Below, one piece after another: positions 1-9,475 of a stretch of 37,883 nt of DNA; position 1 is the first letter of the stretch; every line of letters starts with the position of its first letter. This DNA comes from Rubrivivax sp. (GTDB lineage: Bacteria > Pseudomonadota > Gammaproteobacteria > Burkholderiales > Burkholderiaceae_C), in contig JAEUPC010000103.1 of assembly GCA_016789865.1 (NCBI GenBank), positions 1-37,883 on the forward strand, given 5' to 3'. The notes beneath the pieces were generated by a model. The model saw only the letters and a program-made list of their open reading frames with translations. It made no database searches and had not been told where the DNA came from. A program made the position numbers and the translations under genes.

Positions 1-1
1 C

Positions 2-1231
2 GGGCTCGACCCGCACTCGCAGTACTTCGACAAGAAGAGCTTCCGCGAATTCCGCGAAAGCACCGGCGGCAAGTTCGTCGGCATCGGCATCGAGATGGGC
101 ATGGAAGACGGCGTGGTGAAGGTCATCTCGCCCATCGAAGGCTCGCCCGCCTTCCGCGTCGGCCTGAAGAGCGGCGACCTCATCACCCGCATCGACGACA
201 CGCCGGTCAAGGGCATGACGGTCGACCAGGCCGTCAAGCGCATGCGCGGCGAGCCCAACACCAAGGTCACGCTGACCGTCTTCCGCAAGAACGAGAACCG
301 CACCTTTCCGGTGACCATCACGCGCGAGGAGATCCGCGTGCAGAGCGTGCGCGCCAAGATGGTCGAGCCCGGCTACGGCTGGGTGCGCGTCACCCAGTTC
401 CAGGACCGCACCGTCGACGACTTCGTCGCCAAGGTCGAGCAGCTGTACAAGCAAGACCCCAGCCTCAAGGGCCTGGTGCTCGACCTGCGCAACGACCCCG
501 GCGGCCTGCTCGACGGCGCCATCGCCATCTCTGCGGCGTTCCTGCCCAGCGATGTGGTGGTGGTGTCCACCAACGGTCAGCTGGCCGATTCGCGCGCCAC
601 CTACCGCGCCTCGCCGGAGCACTATGCGCGCCGCGGTGGCGGCTCGGATGTGCTGCGGCGCTTGCCGGCGGCCATCAAGAAGGTGCCGCTGGTGGTGCTG
701 GTCAACGAGGGTTCGGCCTCGGCCAGCGAGATCGTCGCCGGCGCGTTGCAAGACCACAAGCGCGCCACCATCATGGGCGCGCAGACCTTCGGCAAGGGCT
801 CGGTGCAGACGGTGCGGCCGCTGTCGGCCGAGACGGCGCTGAAGATCACCACCGCCCGCTACTACACGCCCAGCGGCCGCGGCATCCAGGCGCGCGGCAT
901 CGTGCCCGACATCTTCCTTGACGAGACCGCCGAGGGCAACGTGTTCGCCGCGCTGCGCGTGCGCGAAGCCGACCTCGAGCGGCACCTGCCCACCGCCACC
1001 GGCGCCACCGAAGGCGAAAAGGACTCCGCCCGCCAGCGCGAGCGCGAGGCCGCGCGGGCGCGCCTCGAAGCCGAACAGGCGCGCACCAACCAGCCGCCCA
1101 AGCCGCTGCCCGAGTTCGGCAGCGGGGAGGACTGGCCGCTCGTGCAGGCGCTGAACCAACTGCGCGGCCTGCCGGTGGTGGCCAGCAAGACGGCCGCCGA
1201 ACGCAAGGCCGAAGCCACGCCGGCGAAGTAG
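2..1231 (+). CDS. ctpA: C-terminal processing peptidase, S41 family (5' end outside window)
   Basis: This is the C-terminal 409 residues of a CtpA/Prc-type serine protease; the reading frame is open from base 2, so the start lies upstream. The visible part opens with the conserved LDPHSQYF segment, followed by a PDZ domain (about bases 90-330) that recognises substrate C-termini, and the S41 catalytic domain. The GSASASEI motif (about 710-733) holds the nucleophilic serine and FGKGSVQ (about 788-808) the lysine of the Ser-Lys dyad. Family members act in the periplasm, trimming or degrading envelope proteins. The signal peptide expected at the N-terminus is not in the window. A charged, Ala/Glu/Arg-rich stretch follows the catalytic domain. 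A stem-loop lies 57 bases after the stop. Confidence 0.95.
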   Translation, partial: GLDPHSQYFDKKSFREFRESTGGKFVGIGIEMGMEDGVVKVISPIEGSPAFRVGLKSGDLITRIDDTPVKGMTVDQAVKRMRGEPNTKVTLTVFRKNENRTFPVTITREEIRVQSVRAKMVEPGYGWVRVTQFQDRTVDDFVAKVEQLYKQDPSLKGLVLDLRNDPGGLLDGAIAISAAFLPSDVVVVSTNGQLADSRATYRASPEHYARRGGGSDVLRRLPAAIKKVPLVVLVNEGSASASEIVAGALQDHKRATIMGAQTFGKGSVQTVRPLSAETALKITTARYYTPSGRGIQARGIVPDIFLDETAEGNVFAALRVREADLERHLPTATGATEGEKDSARQREREAARARLEAEQARTNQPPKPLPEFGSGEDWPLVQALNQLRGLPVVASKTAAERKAEATPAK

Positions 1232-1287
1232 CCGCGCCGCCGCCGCCGCCAGCCCGCAACCGGGGCAAGGCGCTGCCTCATTCATCA

Positions 1288-1307
1288 CGGCCCGCTTCGG
1301 CGGGCCG
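1288..1307 (+). terminator. Stem-loop terminator after ctpA
   Basis: A perfect 8-bp GC stem (CGGCCCGC / GCGGGCCG) closes a TTCG tetraloop and is followed by TTCG. It lies between the protease stop and the next gene, which reads the same way. There is only a weak T-run, as is common in GC-rich genomes. The call rests on structure and position only. Confidence 0.6.
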
Positions 1308-1385
1308 TTCGCATTCCAGGCGGCACCGAGGCGCGGCGCGACTATGCTTCGCGCCCCGGTCGTCCCCCGCCCACTTCCCGCTTCG

Positions 1386-2291
1386 ATGGACACCAAGAAC
1401 CCGCTGCTGTCGAGCCGCAACTTCCCCAGTGCCGAGGAGGAGGCGGCGGTCGCCATCGAGCCTTCGCGCTACGCCGGGCCCGAGAGCGCCTACCGGCTCG
1501 CCTTCACCGACAACGCTTTCCTGCTGCGCGAGGAGCTGCGGCCCGTGCGCATGCAGCTGGAGCTGCTCAAGCCCGAGCTGATCCAGCAGGAGCAAGGCGT
1601 CGAGAACACCATCGTCATCTTCGGCAGTGCGCGCATCCTGCCGCCCGACGACGCGCAGATCGCGCTGGAGCAGGCGCGCGCCGCCGGCGACACCGCGCGC
1701 CTGCGCCGCGCCGAGACGGCGCTGGCGATGAGCCGCTACTACGACGAGGCGCGTCGCTTCGCCGCCATCGTCACCGAGCGCTCGCGCGAGCACGACACGC
1801 CCATCTACGTCGTCACCGGCGGCGGCCCCGGCATCATGGAGGCGGGCAACCGCGGCGCGCACGACGTGCGCGGCAAGAGCATCGGCCTGAACATCGTGCT
1901 GCCGCACGAGCAGGCCCCCAACCCCTACATCACGCCGGAGCTGTGCTTCCAGTTCCACTACTTCGCGCTGCGCAAGATGCACTTCGTGATGCGCAGCATC
2001 GCGCTGGTGTGCTTCCCGGGCGGCTTCGGCACGCTGGATGAACTCTTCGAGACCTTGACGCTGGTGCAGAACGGCAAGAGCCGCAAGCGCCCCATCCTGC
2101 TGTTCGGCCGCGAGTTCTGGCAACGGCTGATCGACTTCGACCACCTCGTCGACACCGGCATGATCAGCGCCGGCGACCTGCATCTGTTCCAGTTCGTCGA
2201 GACCGCCGAGGAGGCCTGGCAGGCGCTGGCGTCGCACTACGGCTTCGACCTGCCGCCCACGCAGACCGGCGCCTTCGCCGACGATGTCTGA
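1386..2291 (+). CDS. LOG family protein (nucleoside 5'-monophosphate phosphoribohydrolase-like)
   Basis: A 301-residue protein of the LOG/'lysine decarboxylase-like' family. Characterised relatives hydrolyse cytokinin riboside monophosphates or other nucleotides to base plus ribose 5-phosphate; none is a lysine decarboxylase. The glycine-rich GGGPGIMEA motif and the diagnostic PGGFGTLDE motif (residues 211-219) are both present and bind the phosphoribosyl group. It is longer than the roughly 190-residue minimal LOG, with an extra N-terminal helical part of about 120 residues. ATG 1386 was chosen over an upstream ATG at 1344 because the intervening residues look non-coding. The stop lies 25 bases before the arginase start. 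The substrate is not predictable. Confidence 0.85.
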   Translation: MDTKNPLLSSRNFPSAEEEAAVAIEPSRYAGPESAYRLAFTDNAFLLREELRPVRMQLELLKPELIQQEQGVENTIVIFGSARILPPDDAQIALEQARAAGDTARLRRAETALAMSRYYDEARRFAAIVTERSREHDTPIYVVTGGGPGIMEAGNRGAHDVRGKSIGLNIVLPHEQAPNPYITPELCFQFHYFALRKMHFVMRSIALVCFPGGFGTLDELFETLTLVQNGKSRKRPILLFGREFWQRLIDFDHLVDTGMISAGDLHLFQFVETAEEAWQALASHYGFDLPPTQTGAFADDV

Positions 2292-2316
2292 GGCGGGCCG
2301 CGGCGGACCCGAGGCA

Positions 2317-3237
2317 ATGAACACCCTGGTCTCCTTGATCGGCGCGCCCACCGACATCGGCGCCGGCACCCGCGGCGCGAGCATGGGCCCCGAGGCGCTG
2401 CGTGTGGCGCAGCTCGGCCCCACGCTGCAAAGCCACGGCGTGCAGGTGCTCGACCGCGGCAACCTGGCCGGCCCCGCCAACCCCTGGCTGCCCCCGGCCG
2501 GCGGCTACCGGCATCTGGCCGAGGTGGCGGCGTGGAACCGTGCCGTGCACGAGGCCGTGCACGCCGAGCTGCTGCGCGGCCGCCTGCCGATCCTGCTGGG
2601 CGGCGACCATTGCCTGGCGATCGGATCGATCAGCGCCGTGGCGCGCCACTGCCGCGAGGCCGGCAAGCGCCTGCGGGTGCTGTGGCTCGATGCCCATGCC
2701 GACTTCAATACCAGCGCGCTCACGCCCAGCGGCAACCTGCACGGCATGCCCGTGGCGTGCCTGGCCGGCCACGGCCCGCGCGAGCTTGTCGAGCTGGGCG
2801 GCCAGGTGCCGGCGCTGGCCGCGAAGAGCATCCGCCAGATCGGCATCCGCAGCGTCGACGCGGGCGAAAAACGCTTCGTGCACGAGCAGGGCCTCGAGGT
2901 GTTCGACATGCGCTTCATCGACGAGATGGGCATGCGCCACACGATGGAGCTGGCGCTGGCCACGCTGGACGAGCACACCCACCTGCACGTCAGCTTCGAC
3001 GTCGACTTCCTCGACCCCGAGATCGCGCCGGGCGTGGGCACCACGGTGCCTGGCGGCCCCACCTACCGCGAGGCGCAGCTGTGCATGGAGATGATCGCCG
3101 ATACCGGCCGGCTCGCCTCGCTGGACGTGATGGAACTCAACCCGGCGCTGGATGTGCGCAACAAGACCGCGGCGCTGGCCGTGGACCTGATCGAAAGCCT
3201 GTTCGGCAAGAGCACCTTGATGCGCGAGCGGCCGTAG
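2317..3237 (+). CDS. rocF: Arginase
   Basis: A 306-residue ureohydrolase that should split L-arginine into ornithine and urea using a binuclear Mn centre. The metal ligands are all visible: H98 in GGDH, D125/H127/D129 in LDAHADF, and D228/D230 in SFDVDFLD. The TPSGNLHGMP segment that follows DAHAD is typical of arginases rather than agmatinases, and the length fits arginase. ATG 2317 was chosen because it starts the conserved LVSLIGAPTDIGAG segment; an in-frame ATG at 2284 overlapping the previous stop would add 11 residues. The tight spacing suggests co-transcription with the LOG gene. A guanidino-acid hydrolase remains a less likely alternative. Confidence 0.88.
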   Translation: MNTLVSLIGAPTDIGAGTRGASMGPEALRVAQLGPTLQSHGVQVLDRGNLAGPANPWLPPAGGYRHLAEVAAWNRAVHEAVHAELLRGRLPILLGGDHCLAIGSISAVARHCREAGKRLRVLWLDAHADFNTSALTPSGNLHGMPVACLAGHGPRELVELGGQVPALAAKSIRQIGIRSVDAGEKRFVHEQGLEVFDMRFIDEMGMRHTMELALATLDEHTHLHVSFDVDFLDPEIAPGVGTTVPGGPTYREAQLCMEMIADTGRLASLDVMELNPALDVRNKTAALAVDLIESLFGKSTLMRERP

Positions 3238-3348
3238 CCGCGGCGATGCGCCGGCCCCCGACGGCACCTCCGCACCTGGAGTGCTCACCCTAGAGAAAAG
3301 CGCACCCACACCAGGCGCGCGGTGGTGGCCGACCGCCACAATGCAGCC

Positions 3349-5004
3349 ATGGAGTTCGACTACGTCATCGTGGGTGGCGGCAGCGCCGGTTGCGTGCTCG
3401 CCGGTCGGTTGAGCGAAGACCCCGGGGTCAGCGTCGCGCTGCTCGAGGCGGGCGGCCCCGACAAGAGCGTGCTCATCCACTGCCCGGCCGGGCTGGCCGT
3501 GATGGCCAAGCAGAAGGCCATCAACTGGGCGTTCCAGACCGTCCCGCAGCCCGGGCTGAACGGCCGCCGCGGCTACCAGCCGCGCGGCCACGTGCTCGGC
3601 GGCTCGAGCTCGATCAACGCCATGATCTACATGCGCGGCCAGCCCGAGGACTACGACGCCTGGGCCGCCGAAGGCAATCCCGGCTGGGGGTGGGCCGACG
3701 TGTTGCCATGGTTCAAGCGCGCCGAGCACAACGAGCGTGGCGCCGACCCGTACCACGGCAGCGGCGGGCCGCTGAACGTGATGGACCTGGTGAGCCCCAA
3801 CGCCATCCTGCCCGACTTCGTCGAGGCCGGCCGCCAGGCGGGCTACCCGATCAACGCCGACTTCAATGGCGCCACGCAAGAGGGCATCGGCGCCTACCAG
3901 GTCACGCACAGGAACGGCGAGCGATTCAGCGCCGCCAAAGCCTACGTCACACCGCACCTGGGCCGGCCGAACCTGACCGTCTTCACCGGCACGCGCACGC
4001 TGCGCGTGCTGCTCGAAAGCCGCCGTGCCGTCGGCGTGGAGGCGCTGCGCGGCACCGAACGGATCACCGTGCGTGCTCGCGCCGAGGTGCTGCTGTCGGC
4101 CGGTGCGCTGCAGTCGCCGCAGTTGCTGCTGCTGTCGGGCATCGGCGCGCCCGAGGAACTGCAGCGCCACGGCATCGCAGTGGCGCACGCGCTGCCGGGC
4201 GTCGGCCGGCATCTGCACGACCACGTCGACGTGGTGCAGGTGGTGCTGGCGCCCGAGGCGCGCTCCACCTTCGGCCTCACCGCCAGCGGGGCGTGGCGCG
4301 TGCTGCAAGGCATCGGCGAGTGGCGCCGCCACCGCCGCGGCATGCTGACCACCAACTTCGGCGAAGCCGGCGGCTTCATCAAGAGCCGGCCCGGCGAAGC
4401 CACGCCCGACCTGCAGCTGCATTTCGTCATCGCCAAGCTCGTCGACCACGGCCGCAAGACGGTGCTCGGCCATGGCTACTCGTGCCACGTCTGCGTGCTG
4501 CGCCCCAAGAGCCGGGGCAGCCTCACGCTGGCCAGTGCCGACCCGCTGGCCGCGCCGCTGATCGACCCCAACTTCTTCGGCGAGGCCGACGACCTCGCGC
4601 GCCTCGTGCGCGGCTTCAAGCTGATGCGCTCGCTGCTGTCGCAGCCGGCCCTGGCCAGGTACGGCGGCCGCGAGTCGCCCACTTCGGCCGGCGCAACCAC
4701 CGATGCCGCGATCGAGCAGTTCATCCGCAACTACGCCGACACCATCTACCACCCGGTGGGCAGCTGCCGCATGGGGCCGGGCGGCCCGGGCTCGCTGAAC
4801 GTCGTCGACCACGAACTGCGCGTGCACGGCATCGAGCGGCTGCGTGTGGTCGATGCGTCGATCATGCCCAGCATCGTCAGCGGCAACACCAACGCGCCGG
4901 CGATCATGATCGGCGAGAAGGCCGCAGCGATGGTCAAGGCGGCAGGCCAGCGCAGCGCAGCGCCCGTGGAGTCGGCAGCAACCGCGGCCGCCGCCGCGGC
5001 GTAA
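3349..5004 (+). CDS. GMC family FAD-dependent alcohol/choline dehydrogenase-like oxidoreductase
   Basis: A 551-residue glucose-methanol-choline oxidoreductase. It starts directly with the FAD Rossmann motif (VIVGGGSAGCVLAGRL), followed by GMC signature 1 (HVLGGSSSINAMIYMRG) and signature 2 (GALQSPQLLLLSGIG). The catalytic histidine H468 sits in YHPVGSCRMGP, and the C-terminal GNTNAPAIMIGEKAA segment closes the FAD site. The family oxidises primary alcohols to aldehydes; BetA (choline) and AlkJ (alkanols) are relatives. The substrate cannot be fixed from sequence. No signal peptide is seen, so it is cytoplasmic or peripheral. ATG 3349 was chosen because it lies just before the Rossmann strand; an in-frame start at 3322 adds nine unlikely residues. 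The following acyl-CoA synthetase would fit an alcohol-to-acyl-CoA route, but no aldehyde dehydrogenase lies between. Confidence 0.9.
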   Translation: MEFDYVIVGGGSAGCVLAGRLSEDPGVSVALLEAGGPDKSVLIHCPAGLAVMAKQKAINWAFQTVPQPGLNGRRGYQPRGHVLGGSSSINAMIYMRGQPEDYDAWAAEGNPGWGWADVLPWFKRAEHNERGADPYHGSGGPLNVMDLVSPNAILPDFVEAGRQAGYPINADFNGATQEGIGAYQVTHRNGERFSAAKAYVTPHLGRPNLTVFTGTRTLRVLLESRRAVGVEALRGTERITVRARAEVLLSAGALQSPQLLLLSGIGAPEELQRHGIAVAHALPGVGRHLHDHVDVVQVVLAPEARSTFGLTASGAWRVLQGIGEWRRHRRGMLTTNFGEAGGFIKSRPGEATPDLQLHFVIAKLVDHGRKTVLGHGYSCHVCVLRPKSRGSLTLASADPLAAPLIDPNFFGEADDLARLVRGFKLMRSLLSQPALARYGGRESPTSAGATTDAAIEQFIRNYADTIYHPVGSCRMGPGGPGSLNVVDHELRVHGIERLRVVDASIMPSIVSGNTNAPAIMIGEKAAAMVKAAGQRSAAPVESAATAAAAAA

Positions 5005-5189
5005 GGCCCGCAGCCGCGCGGCCGCCGGCCCCTGGGCTGGCACCGCTGCCCCGGCTGGTCGGCGGCGGTGCGTGATGGCCGAACCGCCACGCGGCTCGCT
5101 GATCCCGCCGCGGCCGCGCGCCAACTCAGGCCCGCGGCCGGGTTCGCCACCATGCGAGGCCCGGTGCGCCCGTGTTGGAATGCCGCGCC

Positions 5190-6716
5190 ATGCCACCCCC
5201 TGTGCTCGTCTACCGCGGCGAGGCCGTCACGCACAGCCTCTTTGAACAGCGCTGGCGGCGCTCAGCCGCCGCGCTGAGCGCGCTGGGCGTCGGCGACGGC
5301 GACGTGGTGGCGCTGATGCTGCACAACCGGCCCGAGGCCATCGAGCTGATGATGGCCGTTCGCCACCTGGGCGCGCAGTGGTGCCCGGTGAACTGGCACT
5401 ACAAGGCCGACGAGGTACGGCACATCCTGCAAGACAGCGGCGCCCGCGTCTTCGTCGCCGAGGCGCCGCTGCTGCAGGGGCTGCTCGACAGTTCCCCGGA
5501 CGTTCTGCCCGCACCGGTGCGCGTCTTCACCTGCGACCAAGCCGACCCCACGAGGCCACAGGCCCCGGGCCCGGCGCCGACCTGGGAGGCGGAACGCGAC
5601 CGCGCCGAGCCGCTCGCCACGCCGGCGGGGGCCCCGCGCGGCGCGATGTTCTACACCTCGGGCACCACCGGCCGCCCCAAGGGCATCGTGCGCGCCGCCG
5701 CCACGCCGCAGCAACTGCAGCGCGGCATCGAGGTGCGGCGCCTGAGCTACGGCCTGGCGCGTGCGCCCGGCGACGAGCGCGTGCTGCTGAGCGCACCGCT
5801 CTATCACAGCGCACCCAATGCCTACGCGCTGTCGGCCGTGCTGGAGGGCGCCACGCTGTTCCTCGAGGAGCGCTTCGACGCCGAGCGCACGCTGGCACTC
5901 ATCGACGCGCACCGCCTCACCCACGCCTACCTGGTGCCGACGATGTTCGTGCGCCTGCTCGCCCTGCCGGCGGCCGTGCGCGCGAAGTACGAGCTCGGCT
6001 CGATGCGCTTCGTGGCCAGCACCGGCAGCCCCTGCCCGCCCCAGGTGAAGCACGCGATGATCGAGTGGTGGGGCCCGGTCATCCACGAGAGCTACGGCGC
6101 CAGCGAGCTGGGGTACATGACGCTGCTCACCTCCGAGCAGGCGCTGCGCAAGCCGGGCTCTGCCGGCCTGCCGCTGCCGGGTGTGACGCTGGCCATCCTG
6201 GACGGGCAGGGGCGCGAACTGCCGCGCGGCACGGCCGGCCTCATCTACGTGGACCAGCCCGCGTTCGCCGACTTCAGCTACGCGAACAACGCCATGGCCC
6301 GCGAGCGCATGGCCGTCGGCCGGCTGAAGACGATGGGCGACATCGGCTTCATCGACGAAGACGGCTTCCTCTTCATCGTCGATCGCCAGGCCGACATGGT
6401 GATCAGTGGTGGGGTCAACATCTACCCCGTCGAGATCGAAGCCTTGCTGCACACATTGCACGGGGTGGCCGACTGCGCGGTGTTCGGCATCCCCGACGAC
6501 GAATTCGGCGAGTCGCTCGCCGCCGCGGTGCAGCCGGCACCGGGCTCGAGCCTCACGCCCGAGGCCGTGCGCGCCTACCTTCACCAGCGGCTGGCCGGGT
6601 TCAAGGTGCCCAAGGTCGTGACGCTGCACGAAGCATTGCCCCGCGAGGACACCGGCAAGATCTTCAAGCGCCTTCTGCGAGAGCCTTACTGGGCCGGGCG
6701 ATCGCGGCGCGTGTGA
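5190..6716 (+). CDS. AMP-dependent acyl-CoA synthetase/ligase
   Basis: A 508-residue ANL-superfamily adenylating enzyme that should activate a carboxylate to acyl-AMP and then acyl-CoA. The phosphate-binding motif SGTTGRPKG is at about residues 157-165. The HESYGASELGY motif, the DGFLFIVDRQADMVISGG hinge and the catalytic lysine in DTGKIFKRLLR near the C-terminus are all present. The overall layout resembles long-chain/feruloyl/malonyl-type ligases, but substrate residues cannot be read. ATG 5190 is used; an in-frame GTG at 5172 would add six residues. It lies 185 bases after the GMC gene, a spacer in which no further gene was seen, and converges on the flavoprotein gene at 6786. Confidence 0.9.
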   Translation: MPPPVLVYRGEAVTHSLFEQRWRRSAAALSALGVGDGDVVALMLHNRPEAIELMMAVRHLGAQWCPVNWHYKADEVRHILQDSGARVFVAEAPLLQGLLDSSPDVLPAPVRVFTCDQADPTRPQAPGPAPTWEAERDRAEPLATPAGAPRGAMFYTSGTTGRPKGIVRAAATPQQLQRGIEVRRLSYGLARAPGDERVLLSAPLYHSAPNAYALSAVLEGATLFLEERFDAERTLALIDAHRLTHAYLVPTMFVRLLALPAAVRAKYELGSMRFVASTGSPCPPQVKHAMIEWWGPVIHESYGASELGYMTLLTSEQALRKPGSAGLPLPGVTLAILDGQGRELPRGTAGLIYVDQPAFADFSYANNAMARERMAVGRLKTMGDIGFIDEDGFLFIVDRQADMVISGGVNIYPVEIEALLHTLHGVADCAVFGIPDDEFGESLAAAVQPAPGSSLTPEAVRAYLHQRLAGFKVPKVVTLHEALPREDTGKIFKRLLREPYWAGRSRRV

Positions 6717-6785
6717 GCGCCGCGGCCCCGCGGGCGCGGGCTGCGCTCGCGCCTTGTCGCATCCACCGCGAACACCTGGCGCCGC

Positions 6786-9278
6786 TCACTTCGGCCAGCG
6801 GTCGAAGGCCCGCGCCCCCTTCGGCTCGCCCCACAGGTCGATCTGCACCGGCGTGCCCGCATGCGCGGCCTGCGCCGCCGCGCCGCGCACATAGCCCAGG
6901 CCCACGCAGGCGCCGGCCTTGGGGCTGTAGCCCACCGAGCTGAGTTCGCCCACCGTCTCGCCGTCGAGCACGATGGCCTCACCGCCCCACGCGTAGGCCG
7001 TGGGGTCGTCGAACACGAAGGTCAGGAGCTTCTTGCGCAGGGCCTGGCCCTGGGCTTTCAGCAGCGCCTCGCGGCCCATGAAGGCCGACGGCTTGTCCAG
7101 CTTGACCGCGAAGGCGAGGCCGGCTTCGAACGGGGTCTCGTCAGGGCCGAGCTCGGCGCCCCAGGCGCGCCGACCGGCCTCGATGCGCAGCGCGTCGATG
7201 GCGTAGTAGCCGGCATCGACCAGGCCGCGTCTGCGGCCTGCGTCATCGGCTGCACCCAGGTCGCGCCCGGCCTCGTGCAGCGCCAGGTAGACATGGCGCG
7301 CCATCTCCACCGGCACGTACAGCTCGTAGCCCGGTCCGCCGACGTAGCTCATGCGGGCGGCGCGCACGCGCGCGTGGCCGAGGTCGATCTCCTTGGTGTG
7401 CGAGAACTTCAGGCCGGCCGGCGTCACATCGTCGGGGCTCACGCGGGCCATCAGCTCGCCGGCCTGCGGGCCCATCACCGAGATCACACTGGTCATCGCA
7501 CTCACGTCGGTGAGCACGGCGAACCGATCGGGCCCGATGTGGCGGCGGATCCAGTCGGCATCGCGCACCGGCTGGGCGGAGCCCGTGACGATGAGGAAGC
7601 GGTCGGCGGCCAGCCGCATCACCGTCAGGTCGCTCTCGAAGCCGCCGCGCTCGTTCAGCAGCGCCGTGTAGACCATCCTGCCGGCAGGCACGTCCATCTC
7701 GTTGGCACACAGGCGCTGCAGCACGGCCAGTGCGTCGCGCCCCTGCAGCAGCAGCTTGCCGAAGCTGGTCTGGTCGTACACCGCCACCGCCTCGCGCGTG
7801 GCGCGCTGCTCGTCGATCACCCAGCCGAGCCAGCCGGGCCGGCCCAACGTATCGGCCGGCCGCGCAGCCCCGGTCGGCTTGAAGTAGTTCGCGCGCTCCC
7901 AGCCGTTCTTGCTGCCGAACTCGGCGCACCAGGCCCCGGCGGGGCCCGCCGGGCGATTCGTCGCCAGCAGGTCGTACAGCGGCGACGTGCGCAGCGGCCG
8001 CATCGTCTGCAGCTCCTGCCGCGGCCAGCGCATCGCATAGTGCAGGCCCAGCCTCTCGCCGGTGCGCGCGGCCAGCGCACGGCGGTTGGCCATGAAGGGC
8101 GCGAAGCGCCGGATGTCCACGTCCCACAGGTCCACCGGCGCCTCGCCGCCGGCGATCCACTCGGCCACGAGCTTGCCCGCACCGCCGCTGTTGGCGATGC
8201 CGGCGCTGTTGAAGCCGGCACAGACGTAGTAGTTGCCGAGTTCGGGGGCCTCGCCGAGGATGAAGTTGCCGTCGGGCGTGAAGCTCTCGGGGCCGTTGAG
8301 CAGCATCTTGATCTTCGCCGTCTCCAGGCACGGCGTGCGATGGATGGCGTGGGTCATCAGGATCTCGAACTGATCCCAGTCTTCGCCGAGCAGCTGGAAC
8401 TGGAAGTCGGCCGGAATCGGGTCTACCTGCCACGGCTTGGCCTGGGGCTCGAAGCCGCCCATCACGAGGCCGCCCACTTCCTCCTTGTAGTAGATGTAGC
8501 CGTCGGGGTCGCGCATCACCGGCAGCATCGGGTGCACGCCGTCGATGCGGTCGGTGACGATGTAGAAGTGCTCGGCCGAATACAGCGGCACCGTCACCCC
8601 GGCCTTCATGCCGAACTGCCGCGCCCACTGGCCGGCGCAGTTCACCAGCACCTCGCAGCGCACGGTGTCGCCTTGCACGGTGCGCACGCCCGCCACACGC
8701 TCGCTTGCGCCATGGCCGCCGGCGCGTTCGGTGAGCACCACGTCGACCTCCACGCCTTCGACGATCTTCACGCCGCGGTTGCGCGCCCCCTTGGCCAGGC
8801 TCATGCACAGGTCGGCCGGGTTGGCCTTGCCGTCGCCGGGGATCCAGATCGCGCCTTGCAGGTCGTCGGTGCGCATCACGGGGACCCGGTCGCCCGCCTC
8901 CTTCGGCGAGATCAGGTGCACCTCGACGCCGAAGCTCTTGGCCAGCGCCACCTGCTTCTTCAGCACCTGCAGCCGCTCGGGCGTGCGCGCCACGTTCACG
9001 CTGCCGCATTGCTTCCAGCCGGTGGCCAGGCCCGTCTCGGCCTCCAGCGTGCTGTACAGCTCGATGCCGTACTTGCTCATGCGCGTCTGGTTGCGGTTGG
9101 GCCGCATCTGGCCCACCAGCCCGGCAGCGTGCCAGGTGGTACCGCTGGTGAGCTTGCCTTGCTCGAGCAGCAGCACATCGGTGATGCCCAGCCGGGCCAG
9201 GTGGTAGGCGGTGGAACAGCCGGCGATGCCGCCGCCGACGATGACGACCCGGGCGTGGGTGGGCAGGGGAGCATTCAT
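6786..9278 (-). CDS. Dimethylglycine/sarcosine dehydrogenase-like FAD oxidoreductase with GcvT domain
   Basis: An 830-residue two-part flavoprotein. The N-terminal DAO domain has the GxGxxG dinucleotide motif (about residues 15-20) and TSGTTWHAAGL, where H50 corresponds to the histidine that covalently holds FAD in mitochondrial dimethylglycine and sarcosine dehydrogenases. A linker domain follows, then a GcvT/aminomethyltransferase module (about 430-720) and its C-terminal barrel (about 735-825), which in relatives binds tetrahydrofolate and captures the released one-carbon unit. The expected reaction is oxidative N-demethylation of a methylated glycine or similar amine. The length matches the family (about 810-860). 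It is transcribed alone and is divergent from the H-NOX gene, with 197 bases between. Confidence 0.88.
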   Translation of the reverse strand: MNAPLPTHARVVIVGGGIAGCSTAYHLARLGITDVLLLEQGKLTSGTTWHAAGLVGQMRPNRNQTRMSKYGIELYSTLEAETGLATGWKQCGSVNVARTPERLQVLKKQVALAKSFGVEVHLISPKEAGDRVPVMRTDDLQGAIWIPGDGKANPADLCMSLAKGARNRGVKIVEGVEVDVVLTERAGGHGASERVAGVRTVQGDTVRCEVLVNCAGQWARQFGMKAGVTVPLYSAEHFYIVTDRIDGVHPMLPVMRDPDGYIYYKEEVGGLVMGGFEPQAKPWQVDPIPADFQFQLLGEDWDQFEILMTHAIHRTPCLETAKIKMLLNGPESFTPDGNFILGEAPELGNYYVCAGFNSAGIANSGGAGKLVAEWIAGGEAPVDLWDVDIRRFAPFMANRRALAARTGERLGLHYAMRWPRQELQTMRPLRTSPLYDLLATNRPAGPAGAWCAEFGSKNGWERANYFKPTGAARPADTLGRPGWLGWVIDEQRATREAVAVYDQTSFGKLLLQGRDALAVLQRLCANEMDVPAGRMVYTALLNERGGFESDLTVMRLAADRFLIVTGSAQPVRDADWIRRHIGPDRFAVLTDVSAMTSVISVMGPQAGELMARVSPDDVTPAGLKFSHTKEIDLGHARVRAARMSYVGGPGYELYVPVEMARHVYLALHEAGRDLGAADDAGRRRGLVDAGYYAIDALRIEAGRRAWGAELGPDETPFEAGLAFAVKLDKPSAFMGREALLKAQGQALRKKLLTFVFDDPTAYAWGGEAIVLDGETVGELSSVGYSPKAGACVGLGYVRGAAAQAAHAGTPVQIDLWGEPKGARAFDRWPK

Positions 9279-9374
9279 GCCGGCCAGCCTAGCGCACCCG
9301 CCCGGCGCAGGCGATCGGGCGAATCCATGCCGGAAAAGTCCTGCATTTCGAACCCTGCCGCCGGGCCGGCCGTT

Positions 9375-9393
9375 CCGAGAATCGCCTTCTCGG
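9375..9393. promoter_or_regulatory. 7+7 bp dyad between flavoprotein and H-NOX genes
   Basis: CCGAGAA-tcgcc-TTCTCGG is a perfect inverted repeat with a five-base centre in the divergent intergenic region, 82 bases before the H-NOX ATG. It could be an operator or a small hairpin. No matching regulator is visible nearby. Confidence 0.4.
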
Positions 9394-9475
9394 CGCGAGG
9401 GCGCCCGACGCTTCGCGCGCCGCGTCGCGCCGCGCGCGCAGCAACAGCGGCGGGCATCACGGCAGGAGGTCGCTC

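Noticed and set aside
2164-5196. A 1010-residue open frame on the minus strand opposite the arginase and GMC genes
   Set aside because: It has no recognisable domain, is rich in Arg/His/Ala/Gly, and mirrors well-supported plus-strand genes; long antisense frames are expected at this GC content.
6717-6785. Terminator between the acyl-CoA synthetase and the flavoprotein gene
   Set aside because: The stretch is GC-rich and can fold in several ways, but no clean stem with a T-run stands out.
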